From contig NZ_CP043489.1 of NCBI RefSeq assembly GCF_008330945.1, positions 372,001 to 436,000 of the forward strand: a DNA stretch of 64,000 nt, written 5' to 3'. Origin of the DNA: Labrys sp. KNU-23. Its GTDB lineage: Bacteria; Pseudomonadota; Alphaproteobacteria; Rhizobiales; Labraceae. The notes under the pieces are model-generated. The model did not search any database and was not told the DNA's origin. It saw only the letters and a program-made list of their open reading frames with translations. Positions within the stretch are counted from its first letter, which is position 1, and the number at the start of each line of letters is the position of its first letter. Of the stretch, positions 50,093 to 59,352 are shown one piece after another. The position numbers and the translations under genes are program-made.

Positions 50093-51046
50093 TTATCGCC
50101 TCTGCACGCCGGGAAGCACGCAGAGCATTTCGAACAGGAGATTGGCAGCGGTGATCGCAGTGTTGCCGGCCGGATCATAGGGCGGCGACACCTCGACAAG
50201 ATCGCAGCCGACCAGATTGAGCCCCCAGCAGCCGCGGATGATCTCGAGTGCCTGGATGGTGGTAAGGCCGCCGATTTCCGGCGTTCCCGTGCCAGGAGCG
50301 ATCGAGGGATCGAGGCTGTCGATGTCGTAGGTCAGGTAGACCGGGCCGTTGCCGACCTGGGCGCGGACTTCCTCCATCAGCGGCGTCAGCGACTTGTGCC
50401 AGCACTCCTCGGCCTGTACCACGCGGAAGCCCTGCTCGCGCGGCCAGTCGAAATCGTCGGCGGCATAGCCGGTGCCGCGCACGCCGATCTGCACGCAGCG
50501 CTTGGTATCGAGCACGCCTGCCTCGACCGCCCGGCGGAAGGGTGTGCCATGGGCGATCGGCTCGCCGAACATATGTTCGTTGATGTCGGCATGGGCATCG
50601 ACATGGATCAGGCCGACGGGACCGTATTTCTCGGCCATGGCCCTAAGGATCGGATAGCTCAGCGTGTGGTCACCGCCCAAGGTGAGCGGCCGGCAGCCAT
50701 TCTTGATGATCCCGCGATAGGCATCGGTGATGATGTCGACGCATTTGGGCAGGTTGAAGGTGTCGATGGCGACGTCGCCGATATCGGCAACCTGCAGGCT
50801 GTCGAACGGGGCCGCGCGGGTCGCCATGTTGTAGGGGCGGATCATGCAGGATTCGGTGCGGATCTGCCGCGGCCCGAAGCGCGTGCCCGGCCGGTTCGAG
50901 GTACCGATATCCATAGGAATGCCGACGAAACAGGCGTCCAGCCCGTCCGTGGTCGGCTGGGTCGGCAGCCGCATCATGGTGGCGGGGCCGCCGAAACGCG
51001 GCATCTCGTTTCCACCGAGCGGCTGGTTGAAGGATCTGGCTGTCAT
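50093..51046 (-). CDS. Ureohydrolase (guanidinobutyrase/agmatinase type)
   Basis: The 317-residue enzyme has all binuclear manganese ligands: His127 (GGDH), Asp150, His152 and Asp154 (VDAHADIN) and Asp241/Asp243 (YDIDSLDP). It splits a guanidino compound into urea and an amine. The N-terminal PRFGGPATMMRLP and GTSNRPGTRFGPR resemble guanidinobutyrase GbuA and guanidinopropionase more than arginase. With the decarboxylase and dehydrogenase it would turn 4-guanidinobutyrate into GABA. It starts the leftward catabolic block; the gap before the decarboxylase is 115 bp. Confidence 0.92.
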   Translation of the reverse strand: MTARSFNQPLGGNEMPRFGGPATMMRLPTQPTTDGLDACFVGIPMDIGTSNRPGTRFGPRQIRTESCMIRPYNMATRAAPFDSLQVADIGDVAIDTFNLPKCVDIITDAYRGIIKNGCRPLTLGGDHTLSYPILRAMAEKYGPVGLIHVDAHADINEHMFGEPIAHGTPFRRAVEAGVLDTKRCVQIGVRGTGYAADDFDWPREQGFRVVQAEECWHKSLTPLMEEVRAQVGNGPVYLTYDIDSLDPSIAPGTGTPEIGGLTTIQALEIIRGCWGLNLVGCDLVEVSPPYDPAGNTAITAANLLFEMLCVLPGVQRR

Positions 51047-51108
51047 GACTTCCTCCGATGGAGCCGGCGATCGCCACTTGCGCGCTCGCCATTTCCTGAA
51101 CTTCGAGT

Positions 51109-51131
51109 AACTGGGACCCTGGGCCCCAGTT
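51109..51131. other. Hairpin between USP and ureohydrolase genes
   Basis: AACTGGG (51109-51115) pairs with CCCAGTT (51125-51131). There is no T tract on the minus strand, so termination is uncertain; it may attenuate transcription between the permease-USP pair and the ureohydrolase gene. Confidence 0.4.
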
Positions 51132-51150
51132 TCTGGTAGCCGGTAATGCC

Positions 51151-52032
51151 CTACTCGTCCACGCGCGGCAGGATGAGGCAGGGCACCGGCGAATTATGCG
51201 CGATCTTGCTGGAGTTGGAGCCGAGGAACACCCGCATCAGCGGGCCAAGACTGCTCGATCCCACCACCAGCAATTCGGCATTCGCCCACAGCAGCGAATC
51301 GAAGGCAGCCTTCCAGTTCTTGCCGTCGCCGATCTCCCCCGAGATCGCGACCGGCCCGTCCCAATGATCGAGGACGGCGGCCTGCGCGGCATTCGCCTGT
51401 TCGCGCAGGGTGTTGGAGACGATGTTCTCGGCATCATAGCCTGCCCCGGTGGGGTACATCTGCTTGTCGCGCACCACCAATGTCACCAGCCGAAGCGGCA
51501 CGCCGAGCAACTGGGCAAGATCGGCACTGCGCCGGGCCAGCCCCGGCGAGGTGGCGCTGCCGGCAAAGGCGCAGCTCAGCCGCCGCACCTGTGTCCTCGC
51601 ATCGGCCGAATAGCCCCTCGGTGCCACCGCAACAGGCAGATGGGCCGAACGCAGCACATCCGTGGTGACGTGCCCCTCCCCGAAACGCCCGAGCGGAGCG
51701 GCCCGCGTCGACCCCAGCACCAGGCAATCGGCGCCGATATCGGAAGCGACCTGCAACAGCCCTTCACGCGCGGACGAGGCAGAGACGATGACGAATTCGG
51801 CCTGGACGTCGGGCGGCAGGCTGGCCTTGGCCTTCTCCTGCGCCTTGGTGGCATGCTGACGCAGGAAGTTGCCATACTCGCCATCGACCCGGGCCGGCGA
51901 CGGCGGGCCCCAGGTATCGGGCGTGACCGTGCAGACGACCAGGGAGGCGCCGCAGGAGCGCGACAGCACCGCGCCGAGGGCGAGCGCCTCGCGCCCGCCC
52001 TGGTCAGCGGAAAGACCAACGAGATATTTCAT
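51151..52032 (-). CDS. Universal stress protein with two UspA domains
   Basis: The 293-residue product has two tandem Usp folds: the first begins YLVGLSADQGGREALALG and ends with DCLVLGSTRAAPLGRFGEGHVTTDVL in pieces, the second ends ELLVVGSSSLGPLMRVFLGS. These G-(2x)-G-(9x)-G patterns bind ATP. It overlaps the permease gene by four bases (ATGA). USP domains often accompany APC transporters and may sense energy state to tune transport. Confidence 0.9.
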   Translation of the reverse strand: MKYLVGLSADQGGREALALGAVLSRSCGASLVVCTVTPDTWGPPSPARVDGEYGNFLRQHATKAQEKAKASLPPDVQAEFVIVSASSAREGLLQVASDIGADCLVLGSTRAAPLGRFGEGHVTTDVLRSAHLPVAVAPRGYSADARTQVRRLSCAFAGSATSPGLARRSADLAQLLGVPLRLVTLVVRDKQMYPTGAGYDAENIVSNTLREQANAAQAAVLDHWDGPVAISGEIGDGKNWKAAFDSLLWANAELLVVGSSSLGPLMRVFLGSNSSKIAHNSPVPCLILPRVDE

Positions 52033-53525
52033 TGGGCCGCCTCGCCGACAGCGTTGTCAGGGGTCTCCAGCCGCGAATGACGGGCCGAATAGGTGAAGTA
52101 GAGCAGCGCCGCGATGGCGATCCACACGCCGGTAATGGCGAAGACGATGCCGCTCAACCGCAGGATGAGATAGACGCAGGCGATGATGGAGAGAATCGGC
52201 AGGAGCGGGCCGAACGGAACCCGATAGCCGCGCTGCATGTCAGGCTGGGTGTAGCGCAGGATGAGCACGCCGGCCGAGACCACGGTAAAGGCGACCAGCG
52301 TGCCCATGCTGGTGAGATCCCATAGCAAGCCGGCCGGAACGAAGGCGGCGATAACTGCCACGAAGACCGAAACGATGATGGTGCAGGCGACCGGGGTCAT
52401 CGTACGCGGGTTCACATCGTGGAAGATGGCCGGCAACATGCCGTCACGGGATACCGCGAACAGAATGCGCGACTGGCCATAGAGCACAATCAGCGTCACC
52501 GAGAAGATCGAGATCACCGCGCCGGCAGCCAGGAGATTGGCGGGCCAGGCCGCGCCGGTGATGTTCTGCAGGATGGTGGCAAGGCCCGCCTCCTGCCCGC
52601 CGAACTGGCTGGCCGGCTGCACGCCGAGCGCGGCGACGGCCACCAGTACATAGAAGCTGGTGACGATCACCAAAGCCGAAATGATGGCGATCGGCAGATT
52701 GCGCTTGGGATTGACCACTTCCTCGCCCGCCGTCGACACTGCGTCGAGGCCGACGAAGGTAAAGAAGATCGAGGCCGCCGCCGCCTGCACGCCGTTGAAT
52801 CCCTTCTCCCCGAAGAAGGGCGTGAAATTGGCTGCGTTGAAGGCACTGCCGGCAATCACGATGAACAGCGTCAGCACCGCCAGCTTGATCAGCACCATGA
52901 TGGCGTTGGTGCGTGCCGATTCCTTCGAACCGCGCAGCAGCAGGAGGCAGCACAGTGCCACCAGGATCACGGCCGGCAGGTTGATCAGGCCGGAGCCTTC
53001 GGCGAAGAAGGCCATGGCGAAGGGGTTGTCGCTATCGGGAAGTGTGATAGGCCCCTTGATCATCCAGCTGGGCAGCACAATTCCCGTCAGATTGCTCAGG
53101 AGCTTCTCGACATATTCGGCCCAGCCGACCGCCACGGCCGCGGCCGAGATGCCATATTCGAGCACCAGGCAGGCGGCCACGAAGAAGGCGACGCCCTCGC
53201 CCAGGGTGGCGTAGGCGTAGGAATAGGAGGAGCCGGAGACCGGGATCATCGAGCTCATCTCGGCATAGCACAGTGCCGACAGCCCCGCCGCGACGGCCGC
53301 GATGATGAAGGAGATCACCACCGCAGGACCGGCCACCGGCACCTGCTCGCTGAGCACGAAGAAAATGCCGGTACCGATGGTGGCGCCGACGCCGAACATG
53401 GTGAGCTGGAACAAGGTGATTGAGCGGCCGAGATGGCCGTGGCCGTCACCACTATCGGCGGTATCGGCGACCAGTCGATTGACCGGCTTCTTGCGGGTGA
53501 GCCGCTCGATGAGGGATGATGCCAT
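52029..53525 (-). CDS. APC family amino acid permease
   Basis: The 498-residue protein has about twelve membrane helices and the cationic amino acid transporter (CAT) pattern: LTMFGVGATIGTGIFFVLSE in helix 1, GSSYSYAYATLGEGVAFF, and IFFTFVGLDAVSTAGEEVVNP. CAT-type members import Arg, Lys, ornithine or polyamines, which suits the cluster. ATG 53525 is chosen as the family start (GGGGAAG upstream). It is divergent from an Lrp regulator and linked to the USP gene by overlap. Confidence 0.93.
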   Translation of the reverse strand: MASSLIERLTRKKPVNRLVADTADSGDGHGHLGRSITLFQLTMFGVGATIGTGIFFVLSEQVPVAGPAVVISFIIAAVAAGLSALCYAEMSSMIPVSGSSYSYAYATLGEGVAFFVAACLVLEYGISAAAVAVGWAEYVEKLLSNLTGIVLPSWMIKGPITLPDSDNPFAMAFFAEGSGLINLPAVILVALCCLLLLRGSKESARTNAIMVLIKLAVLTLFIVIAGSAFNAANFTPFFGEKGFNGVQAAAASIFFTFVGLDAVSTAGEEVVNPKRNLPIAIISALVIVTSFYVLVAVAALGVQPASQFGGQEAGLATILQNITGAAWPANLLAAGAVISIFSVTLIVLYGQSRILFAVSRDGMLPAIFHDVNPRTMTPVACTIIVSVFVAVIAAFVPAGLLWDLTSMGTLVAFTVVSAGVLILRYTQPDMQRGYRVPFGPLLPILSIIACVYLILRLSGIVFAITGVWIAIAALLYFTYSARHSRLETPDNAVGEAAQ

Positions 53526-53784
53526 GGTTTCACTTCCCCTGGATTGCCCTTGCGGGTGCCTTCTTATTGTGCGCCAGTGTAGCGTCGGGCCCAGCAAAAG
53601 TGCTGCCAAATTTCCGTCACATTCCAACAGTTGCTGCTGCCGGAACATGGCGGCACGCAAGTTTGTGCCGCCAGCAGCCGGCGCCCCGTCTTGACGAGAA
53701 CACGCGCAAGGTATCCTCATGCCGCCTTGAAAGACTGGCCTCGCTGGAGTCGCGGCGGAGGTCGAGCGGCAGGGAGCGAAGCGA

Positions 53785-54342
53785 ATGAAAGACGATGATG
53801 GCTCGATCCGGCTCGATCAGGTCGACCTGCGCATCCTGGCGCGCCTGCAGTCCGATGCCCGGGCCACCAACCAGGAGCTTGCCGACGCCGTAGGCCTGTC
53901 GCCCAGCCCCTGCCTGCAGCGCGTCAAACGTCTCGAAAAGGCCGGCGTGATTTCGAGCTATCATGCCAGCATCGACATCGCTAAGGTCTGCCGCCACGTC
54001 GATGTCATCGCCGCCGTCACCTTGAACAGCCATGGCCTCGACGATTTCCTTACCTTCGAGAAGATGGTGATAGGCATGCGCTATGTGGTGGAATGCACCA
54101 AGGTGAGCGGCCCGATCGACTATCTCGTGCGCTTCGTCTGCCCCGATATCGGTTCCTATCAGATGCTGTCCGACGAGTTGCTGAAGCTCGGCCCCAAGAT
54201 CGGCAATCTGTCGAGCTATATCGTGCTGAAATCGACCAAGCCGTTCAAAGGCGTAGCCCTCGACGATCTCGTCGCTCCACAACCTCGCTCCATGCTTCGC
54301 TTGGATTCCGCCGCAAAAACCGCTACCCGGCAGACGGAGTGA
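53785..54342 (+). CDS. Lrp/AsnC family regulator of the catabolic island
   Basis: The 185-residue protein has an N-terminal HTH (VDLRILARLQSDARATNQEL, then VGLSPSPCLQRVKRLEKAGVI) and a RAM domain. The C-terminal 20 residues are longer than usual. It is divergent from the permease operon with 260 bp between them and followed 21 bp later by the nitrilase-type gene, so it is the likely local sensor of the pathway's amino acid substrate. Confidence 0.93.
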   Translation: MKDDDGSIRLDQVDLRILARLQSDARATNQELADAVGLSPSPCLQRVKRLEKAGVISSYHASIDIAKVCRHVDVIAAVTLNSHGLDDFLTFEKMVIGMRYVVECTKVSGPIDYLVRFVCPDIGSYQMLSDELLKLGPKIGNLSSYIVLKSTKPFKGVALDDLVAPQPRSMLRLDSAAKTATRQTE

Positions 54343-54363
54343 GTCCGTGAGAACTGGAAAAAC

Positions 54364-55281
54364 ATGTCAGGCATTCACCCCGAGGTGAACGACGCACCGG
54401 CCCCGCCTCCACGGCGGGACAATTCCCGTTTCCTGATTGCCGGCATCCAGATGCCCGTGCCGGTCACCGGCCAGAACATCGCGGCGATGGCGGCGCAGCT
54501 GGAAAAGACAATGGCGCTCTATCCCGGCGTCGACATGGTGGTGTTCAGCGAGCTCGCCGCACATGGCCCGCTGCACGCCTGCGCTTCCGCCGACCCGCTG
54601 GCCGACGAGGCCGTCTTCCAGGCCTTGGCCGCCAAGCATCGCATCTGGATCATTCCGGGCAGCGTCTTCGTCGAGCGCGACGGCAAGACCTACAACCATG
54701 CCGTGGTGATCAATCCCGCCGGCGAAATCGTCGGGCGCTACGACAAGATGTTTCCCTTCATGCCGTTCGAAGCCGGCGTTACGGGTGGCAGCGAGTTCCT
54801 GATCTTCGACGTGCCGGAGGTCGGTCGTTTCGGCCTGTCGATCTGCTACGATATCTGGTTCCCGGAAACCACCCGCACCCTGACTTCGGCGGGCGTCGAG
54901 GTGCTCATCCATCCGGTGCTCACAGGCACCACCGATCGCCAGGCCGAGCTTGCCATTGTCCAGGCCACGGCAGTGATGTTCTCCTGTTATGTCTTCGACG
55001 TGAACGGCCTGGACGGTGGCGGCGTCGGCCGCTCGCTCGTCGTCGATCCAACCGGCGTGGTGCTGCATCAATGCGGCCAGGCCACCGAGATCTTCCCGAT
55101 CAACATCGACCTCGGCCTTGTCAGGCAGGTCCGTGCCGAGGGAGCCAACGGCCTCGGACAGGTCCTGAAATCGTTCCGCGACAAGAATGTCGTGCTATCG
55201 ACCTATGCCGATAATGGCGGCTCGGCCTATCTCGACAGCCTGGGGCCGCTCGCCCCGATGCGCAAGCGCGATTGGTCCTGA
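54364..55281 (+). CDS. Carbon-nitrogen hydrolase (nitrilase superfamily)
   Basis: The 305-residue enzyme has the Glu-Lys-Cys triad: Glu63 (VFSELAAHG), Lys128 (RYDKMFPF) and Cys161 (SICYDIWFPE). Such enzymes hydrolyse amides, carbamoyl compounds or nitriles. It follows the Lrp gene in the same direction. In arginine oxidation pathways a 4-guanidinobutyramide hydrolase of this type occurs, so it could feed the same ureohydrolase; N-carbamoyl compounds are an alternative. This choice is inference. Confidence 0.9.
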   Translation: MSGIHPEVNDAPAPPPRRDNSRFLIAGIQMPVPVTGQNIAAMAAQLEKTMALYPGVDMVVFSELAAHGPLHACASADPLADEAVFQALAAKHRIWIIPGSVFVERDGKTYNHAVVINPAGEIVGRYDKMFPFMPFEAGVTGGSEFLIFDVPEVGRFGLSICYDIWFPETTRTLTSAGVEVLIHPVLTGTTDRQAELAIVQATAVMFSCYVFDVNGLDGGGVGRSLVVDPTGVVLHQCGQATEIFPINIDLGLVRQVRAEGANGLGQVLKSFRDKNVVLSTYADNGGSAYLDSLGPLAPMRKRDWS

Positions 55282-55286
55282 CCGGT

Positions 55287-56123
55287 TCAGAGCATCTCCA
55301 GTCCCTGTTTGCGACGCGGCGGCGGGAAAGCGGCGTCGAGGCTGGCGCGCTCGGCATCGCTGAGCCTGATCGCCAGCGAGCCCAGATTCTCCTTCACGCG
55401 TTGGGGATGGCGGCTCTTGGGAATGGCGGTGATGCCGGGCCTGTCGAGGACCCAGGCGAGCGCGATCTGCGCCGGCGTCGCCCGATGGTCGCGCGCGATC
55501 GCTTCCAGGACCCGGCCCTTGGCCAGCGCCCCCTGTTCGATGGGGGAATAGGCCATGATCGGCATGGATCGATTGCGACAATGGCCGATCAGGTCGTACT
55601 CGATCCCACGCCGCGTCAGATTATAGAGCACCTGGTTGGCCTGGCAGTCCGGGCTGATCGCCTCGACCTCCTGCATATCGTCGACGTCGAAGTTGGAAAC
55701 GCCCCAGCGCAGGATCTTGCCGGCCTGCTTCAGGTCCTCGAAGGCGGCAATCGTCTCTTCGAGCGGCGTCGAGCTGCGCCAATGCAGGAGATAGAGATCG
55801 AGGCGGTCGGTGCCCAGCCGCTTCAGGCTTTCTTCACAGGCGCGGACCGCCTGACGGCGGCCGGCGTTCGAAGGCAGCACCTTGGAGACGAGATAGACCT
55901 GCTCGCGCCGCCCCGAGATCGCCTGCCCGACGACCTGTTCAGCACCGCCGCTCCCATACATTTCGGCGGTATCGATCAGGCCGATGCCGAGATCGAGCCC
56001 GGCACGCAAGGCGGCGACCTCCGCTCCGGCCTCACGCTTCGTTTCCCCCATGCCCCAGGTGCCGAGCCCGAATACGGGCATCGACGAGCCATCGGGCAGA
56101 GTCGTGGTGGAAATCGTCGTCAT
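55287..56123 (-). CDS. Aldo/keto reductase
   Basis: The 278-residue protein is an AKR TIM barrel: LGTWGMGETKREAGAEVAAL, GIGLIDTAEMYGSGGAEQVVG with catalytic Asp and Tyr, LVSKVLPSNAG with Lys, and DLYLLHWRS with His, plus a C-terminal NADPH site around AIPKSRHPQRVKEN. It reduces aldehydes or ketones. It is convergent with the nitrilase-type gene and may not belong to the pathway. Confidence 0.93.
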   Translation of the reverse strand: MTTISTTTLPDGSSMPVFGLGTWGMGETKREAGAEVAALRAGLDLGIGLIDTAEMYGSGGAEQVVGQAISGRREQVYLVSKVLPSNAGRRQAVRACEESLKRLGTDRLDLYLLHWRSSTPLEETIAAFEDLKQAGKILRWGVSNFDVDDMQEVEAISPDCQANQVLYNLTRRGIEYDLIGHCRNRSMPIMAYSPIEQGALAKGRVLEAIARDHRATPAQIALAWVLDRPGITAIPKSRHPQRVKENLGSLAIRLSDAERASLDAAFPPPRRKQGLEML

Positions 56124-56628
56124 GGCCTTACTCCTCGAATCGATGCCCGGGAAACCGCGGTACCCCCAGCGGCGATCCTATCGTCCGTCCCGCTGGATTT
56201 CGACCCTTGCCCGCCGATCACCGGCCACTGCGCCCCCCAAGAGGGAAAACCAAGGCGAAAAGCAGTGATTTCCACCACATCCAGTCCCGGCGGCGCCCAT
56301 TTTACATACCTCTTTGCGGTAGATGAGGAAGAAAAAAGGGCTGAAGGACAGACCATGTCGGCCATCGGAACCGCTAGGCTCCGACGGCTGCCAAAACGCT
56401 CAGCGCCTCTCCTTACGTCATCCGGCACTGCGACGGCAGCATGACAGCTACGTCCCCTAGCCGCATGGCGGAATGCATTGCCACTTTCGGCCAGGGCGAA
56501 CGCCGTTTTTCTGCACTACCCCAAAAATACCCCGCAAATTTGCCGGTCTGCATTTTGAGATCGATTTCATTAAGTTGTCTGGGAACAAACTGTCTTCCAT
56601 TCGAACGACCCCAGTGAGTCAGGCATCC
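56124..56628. other. Intergenic region
   Basis: I find no frame with a good start or composition on either strand and no clear structure. It becomes AT-richer towards 56600, where the promoter of the next gene should be. Confidence 0.45.
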
Positions 56629-56937
56629 ATGAAAGAGTCGAAAGATCCGGCCATCGCAGCGGCACTCGAATACGAGTTTGCGACGCACGACGCGATGGCC
56701 AATCTCACGGACCGCAGATCCCCGACCAAGGTCAAGGCCTGCCTTCGCTGGGCCGACGCCCTGCTGCAGCTCGAGGCCCTGCCTGAATCCGATCACCGCC
56801 GTGCCGGCGATTTCCTGGCCATGAGGGGCAAGATCCCGATCGAGGCCCGCCGGATCATCACCGATGCCATGGTGCGCCTGGATGCGGCTGCCATGGCGGC
56901 CGAATGCCGCTTCGCCAAGACCCAGACGAAGCACTGA
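56629..56937 (+). CDS. Hypothetical protein, 102 codons
   Basis: The product is soluble and helical (KVKACLRWADALLQLEALPE, EARRIITDAMVRLDAAAMAA) with a basic end. ATG 56629 is taken because the region before it is AT-rich noncoding; the frame remains open back to 56473. I recognise no family. It stands alone between noncoding stretches. Confidence 0.6.
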   Translation: MKESKDPAIAAALEYEFATHDAMANLTDRRSPTKVKACLRWADALLQLEALPESDHRRAGDFLAMRGKIPIEARRIITDAMVRLDAAAMAAECRFAKTQTKH

Positions 56938-57113
56938 TCCCGATATTGCAGATCCGTCCCTGAACGCACCGCGGGCGCCTCGCTCGCGGTGTTGTCATGT
57001 TTGACGGTTCGTGCCTGTGCTGCAGGATCGGCAGCAGAGATCGGAATGCCGGGAGCACCTAGCGAGCCTAGAGAGTCATCATGAGCCAATCATGATGACG
57101 AAAGGACGAGCCC

Positions 57114-57869
57114 ATGTCCGGCCAGCCGCGCCCCCAGCCTATTCACTTGCCTGTCCATGTCTCTTCCGGCGCCGACCGGATCGCCGCTTATCCCTGGCAG
57201 GGGCTGACGCAGGAACTCGATGATCACGGCTGCGCCGTATTGGAGGGCCTGCTCGCGCCCGACGAATGCCGGAGCATTGCCGATCTCTATGACCAGGAAC
57301 GGCATTTCCGCAGTCATATCCATATGGCGAGACACGGCTTCGGCCGTGGCGAATATCGCTACTTCGCCTATCCCTTGCCAGCACTGATCGGCGACCTCAG
57401 AACCGCGCTCTATCCCCGCCTCGCCGCCACCGCCAATACCTGGAACCAGCGCATGGGAATTGAGGCAGGCTATCCAGCTGCGCATGCCGATTTTCTAAAG
57501 GCCTGCCACGCAGCCGGCCAGAACCGCCCGACCCCGTTGCTGCTGCAATACGGGCCGGGAGACTTCAATTGTCTCCACCAGGATCTGTATGGCGACCTGG
57601 CCTTTCCGATCCAGGTTGCCATTCTCCTTTCTGAGCCCGGCCGCGATTTCACCGGTGGCGAATTCGTCCTCACCGAACAGCGGCCTCGCATGCAGAGCCG
57701 GGTCGAGGTCGTGCCCCTGCGCCAGGGCGATGCTGTCGCCTTCGCCGTGCATAACCGGCCGGTTCAGGGCAGCAGGGGATCTTATCGCGTCAATCTGCGC
57801 CATGGCGTCAGCCGGGTTCGCACCGGACAGCGGCACACATTAGGCCTCATCTTCCATGACGCCCGATAA
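57114..57869 (+). CDS. 2-oxoglutarate/Fe(II)-dependent oxygenase
   Basis: The 251-residue protein has a prolyl-hydroxylase-like jelly roll: HxD in NCLHQDLYGD, an EFVLTEQRPRMQSR strand, and the distal part with VNLRHGVSRVRTGQRHTLGLIFHD carrying the second histidine and the 2-oxoglutarate-binding Arg. It would hydroxylate or demethylate a substrate with O2. In several Hyphomicrobiales a gene of this type lies beside ada or other alkylation repair genes; none is visible here, so function stays open. Confidence 0.85.
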   Translation: MSGQPRPQPIHLPVHVSSGADRIAAYPWQGLTQELDDHGCAVLEGLLAPDECRSIADLYDQERHFRSHIHMARHGFGRGEYRYFAYPLPALIGDLRTALYPRLAATANTWNQRMGIEAGYPAAHADFLKACHAAGQNRPTPLLLQYGPGDFNCLHQDLYGDLAFPIQVAILLSEPGRDFTGGEFVLTEQRPRMQSRVEVVPLRQGDAVAFAVHNRPVQGSRGSYRVNLRHGVSRVRTGQRHTLGLIFHDAR

Positions 57870-57915
57870 GGCAGCACCGGGAAGGCGTCGTGCCCCGCTT
57901 TCCGGCAGATAACCG

Positions 57916-59271
57916 TCAGGGTTGTGCCGAAGCAGAAGAGCGCGGCACGATTTCCTGGCCATTGGGAGCCGCCCCAACGCGATCCACCCGCACGACATCG
58001 CCGGGATAGACGGCGTCGGCTTCACTCGCCTCGATGGTTTGCGTCTTGTCCCCGACCCGCCGGATAATCGCAAAGGTCAACTTGCTGTTGATATTGCCGA
58101 GCTGGGAGACGACTGCCTGCGGTGCCTGCACTTCGGCGTTGTAGATGAGTCCCTGCGTCGTGGTGGTCTTCTCGGCATTCAGGGAGATCTTGCCCCTGAC
58201 ATCGGAGATCTCGGTCAGAATGTCGTTGCGCCGCTTGTTGTGCAGGTCGACGACGTCGCGTTCCGCCTTGGAGATGTCCTGCTGTGCACGCAAGCTGAGC
58301 AGATTGATATCCAGGCTGTTGCTTTCGAACTGCGAGACGTTCTGGTCCAGCGCCAACTTGCGCGAGGCGACGGCCAGGCCTTTGGACACCAGGCCGTTGA
58401 CGTTGTCCAATTCCTGCTTGGCCAGTTCGAGCTGCCGTTCCAACGCCTGACTCTTGGCCTTGAGGGATTCGATCTCCGAACCAAGCAGCTTCTTGGTCTG
58501 GTTGATCGCATCCTCCTGCGAGCGCAACGCCTGCTTGCGCGCTTCGAACAGGAGCTGCTCCTCCTTCATCATCTGAGCGATCTGCGGCGTGTCGGCCTGG
58601 CTCATCAGTTCCTTGGGGAAGGCAATGGTGTCGCTGCCCTGCAGCTCCGCATCGAGGCGCGCCTCGCGCGCAAGCAGCCCCAGCCTCTCCACCGCCAAGG
58701 TCCGCAGATCGCCACGATTGACCAGACTCTCGCGTTGGAAGCTGAGAAGCCCGAAATCGGAAACCCGCAGCACGCCCCCCGCCGTACTGATGGCCTGGAG
58801 CACGGTCAGGCCGGGCTTATAGGGATACTGACCAGGCGTGGTCACCATGCCCAATATGTAGAAAGGCCGGTAGGTCGACACTTCCACCGAGGCATCGGGC
58901 CGATTGGAGAGGCCGATGCTGGCCTGCAGCTTTTCGCCGATCAGGACCGACAGGTCGCCCGTGCTCTTTCCTGCCGCCGGCACCTCGCCAATGAGCGGAA
59001 GGGATACGTTGCCCGATGCCCCTACCACGAATTCGCCGGTCAACGCGCCCCATTCATGGACCTCGCTGGACGAAGCACGCCAGTCATAGACCCTGATCTT
59101 GAGCTTATCCTCAGGGCCGAGCAGGTAGGGCTCGGCCAGCGCCGTCGTCGCAACACCCATCGTGGCAACCACCGCAGTCAGCAGGCCTGTCACCAGGCGA
59201 CGCAGCCCTGCGCGCCGTGATCTGCGGGAAAATGGGGCCCTGTGAAATGCTTCGAAACTCATGAGGCTCAA
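57916..59271 (-). CDS. Polysaccharide export protein, ExoF-like
   Basis: The 451-residue protein has a signal sequence (to about residue 46), a poly-export domain (YLLGPEDKLKIRVYDWR; GEFVVGASGNVSLPLIGEV), an SLBB-like part (PFYILGMVTTPGQYPYKPGLTVLQAISTAGG in pieces) and a long coiled coil (about 235-345). No lipobox Cys is seen, unlike Wza. This is the layout of Sinorhizobium ExoF, which works in succinoglycan export across the envelope. It is the second gene of a leftward pair with a GT4. Confidence 0.9.
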   Translation of the reverse strand: MSLMSFEAFHRAPFSRRSRRAGLRRLVTGLLTAVVATMGVATTALAEPYLLGPEDKLKIRVYDWRASSSEVHEWGALTGEFVVGASGNVSLPLIGEVPAAGKSTGDLSVLIGEKLQASIGLSNRPDASVEVSTYRPFYILGMVTTPGQYPYKPGLTVLQAISTAGGVLRVSDFGLLSFQRESLVNRGDLRTLAVERLGLLAREARLDAELQGSDTIAFPKELMSQADTPQIAQMMKEEQLLFEARKQALRSQEDAINQTKKLLGSEIESLKAKSQALERQLELAKQELDNVNGLVSKGLAVASRKLALDQNVSQFESNSLDINLLSLRAQQDISKAERDVVDLHNKRRNDILTEISDVRGKISLNAEKTTTTQGLIYNAEVQAPQAVVSQLGNINSKLTFAIIRRVGDKTQTIEASEADAVYPGDVVRVDRVGAAPNGQEIVPRSSASAQP

Positions 59272-59352
59272 TACCGTCTTTCAATGAACGGGCCTTGCGA
59301 AAAGGCCTGATCCGCTCTGCTTTGAAATAACCCAGCGACACCGCTACATCGA

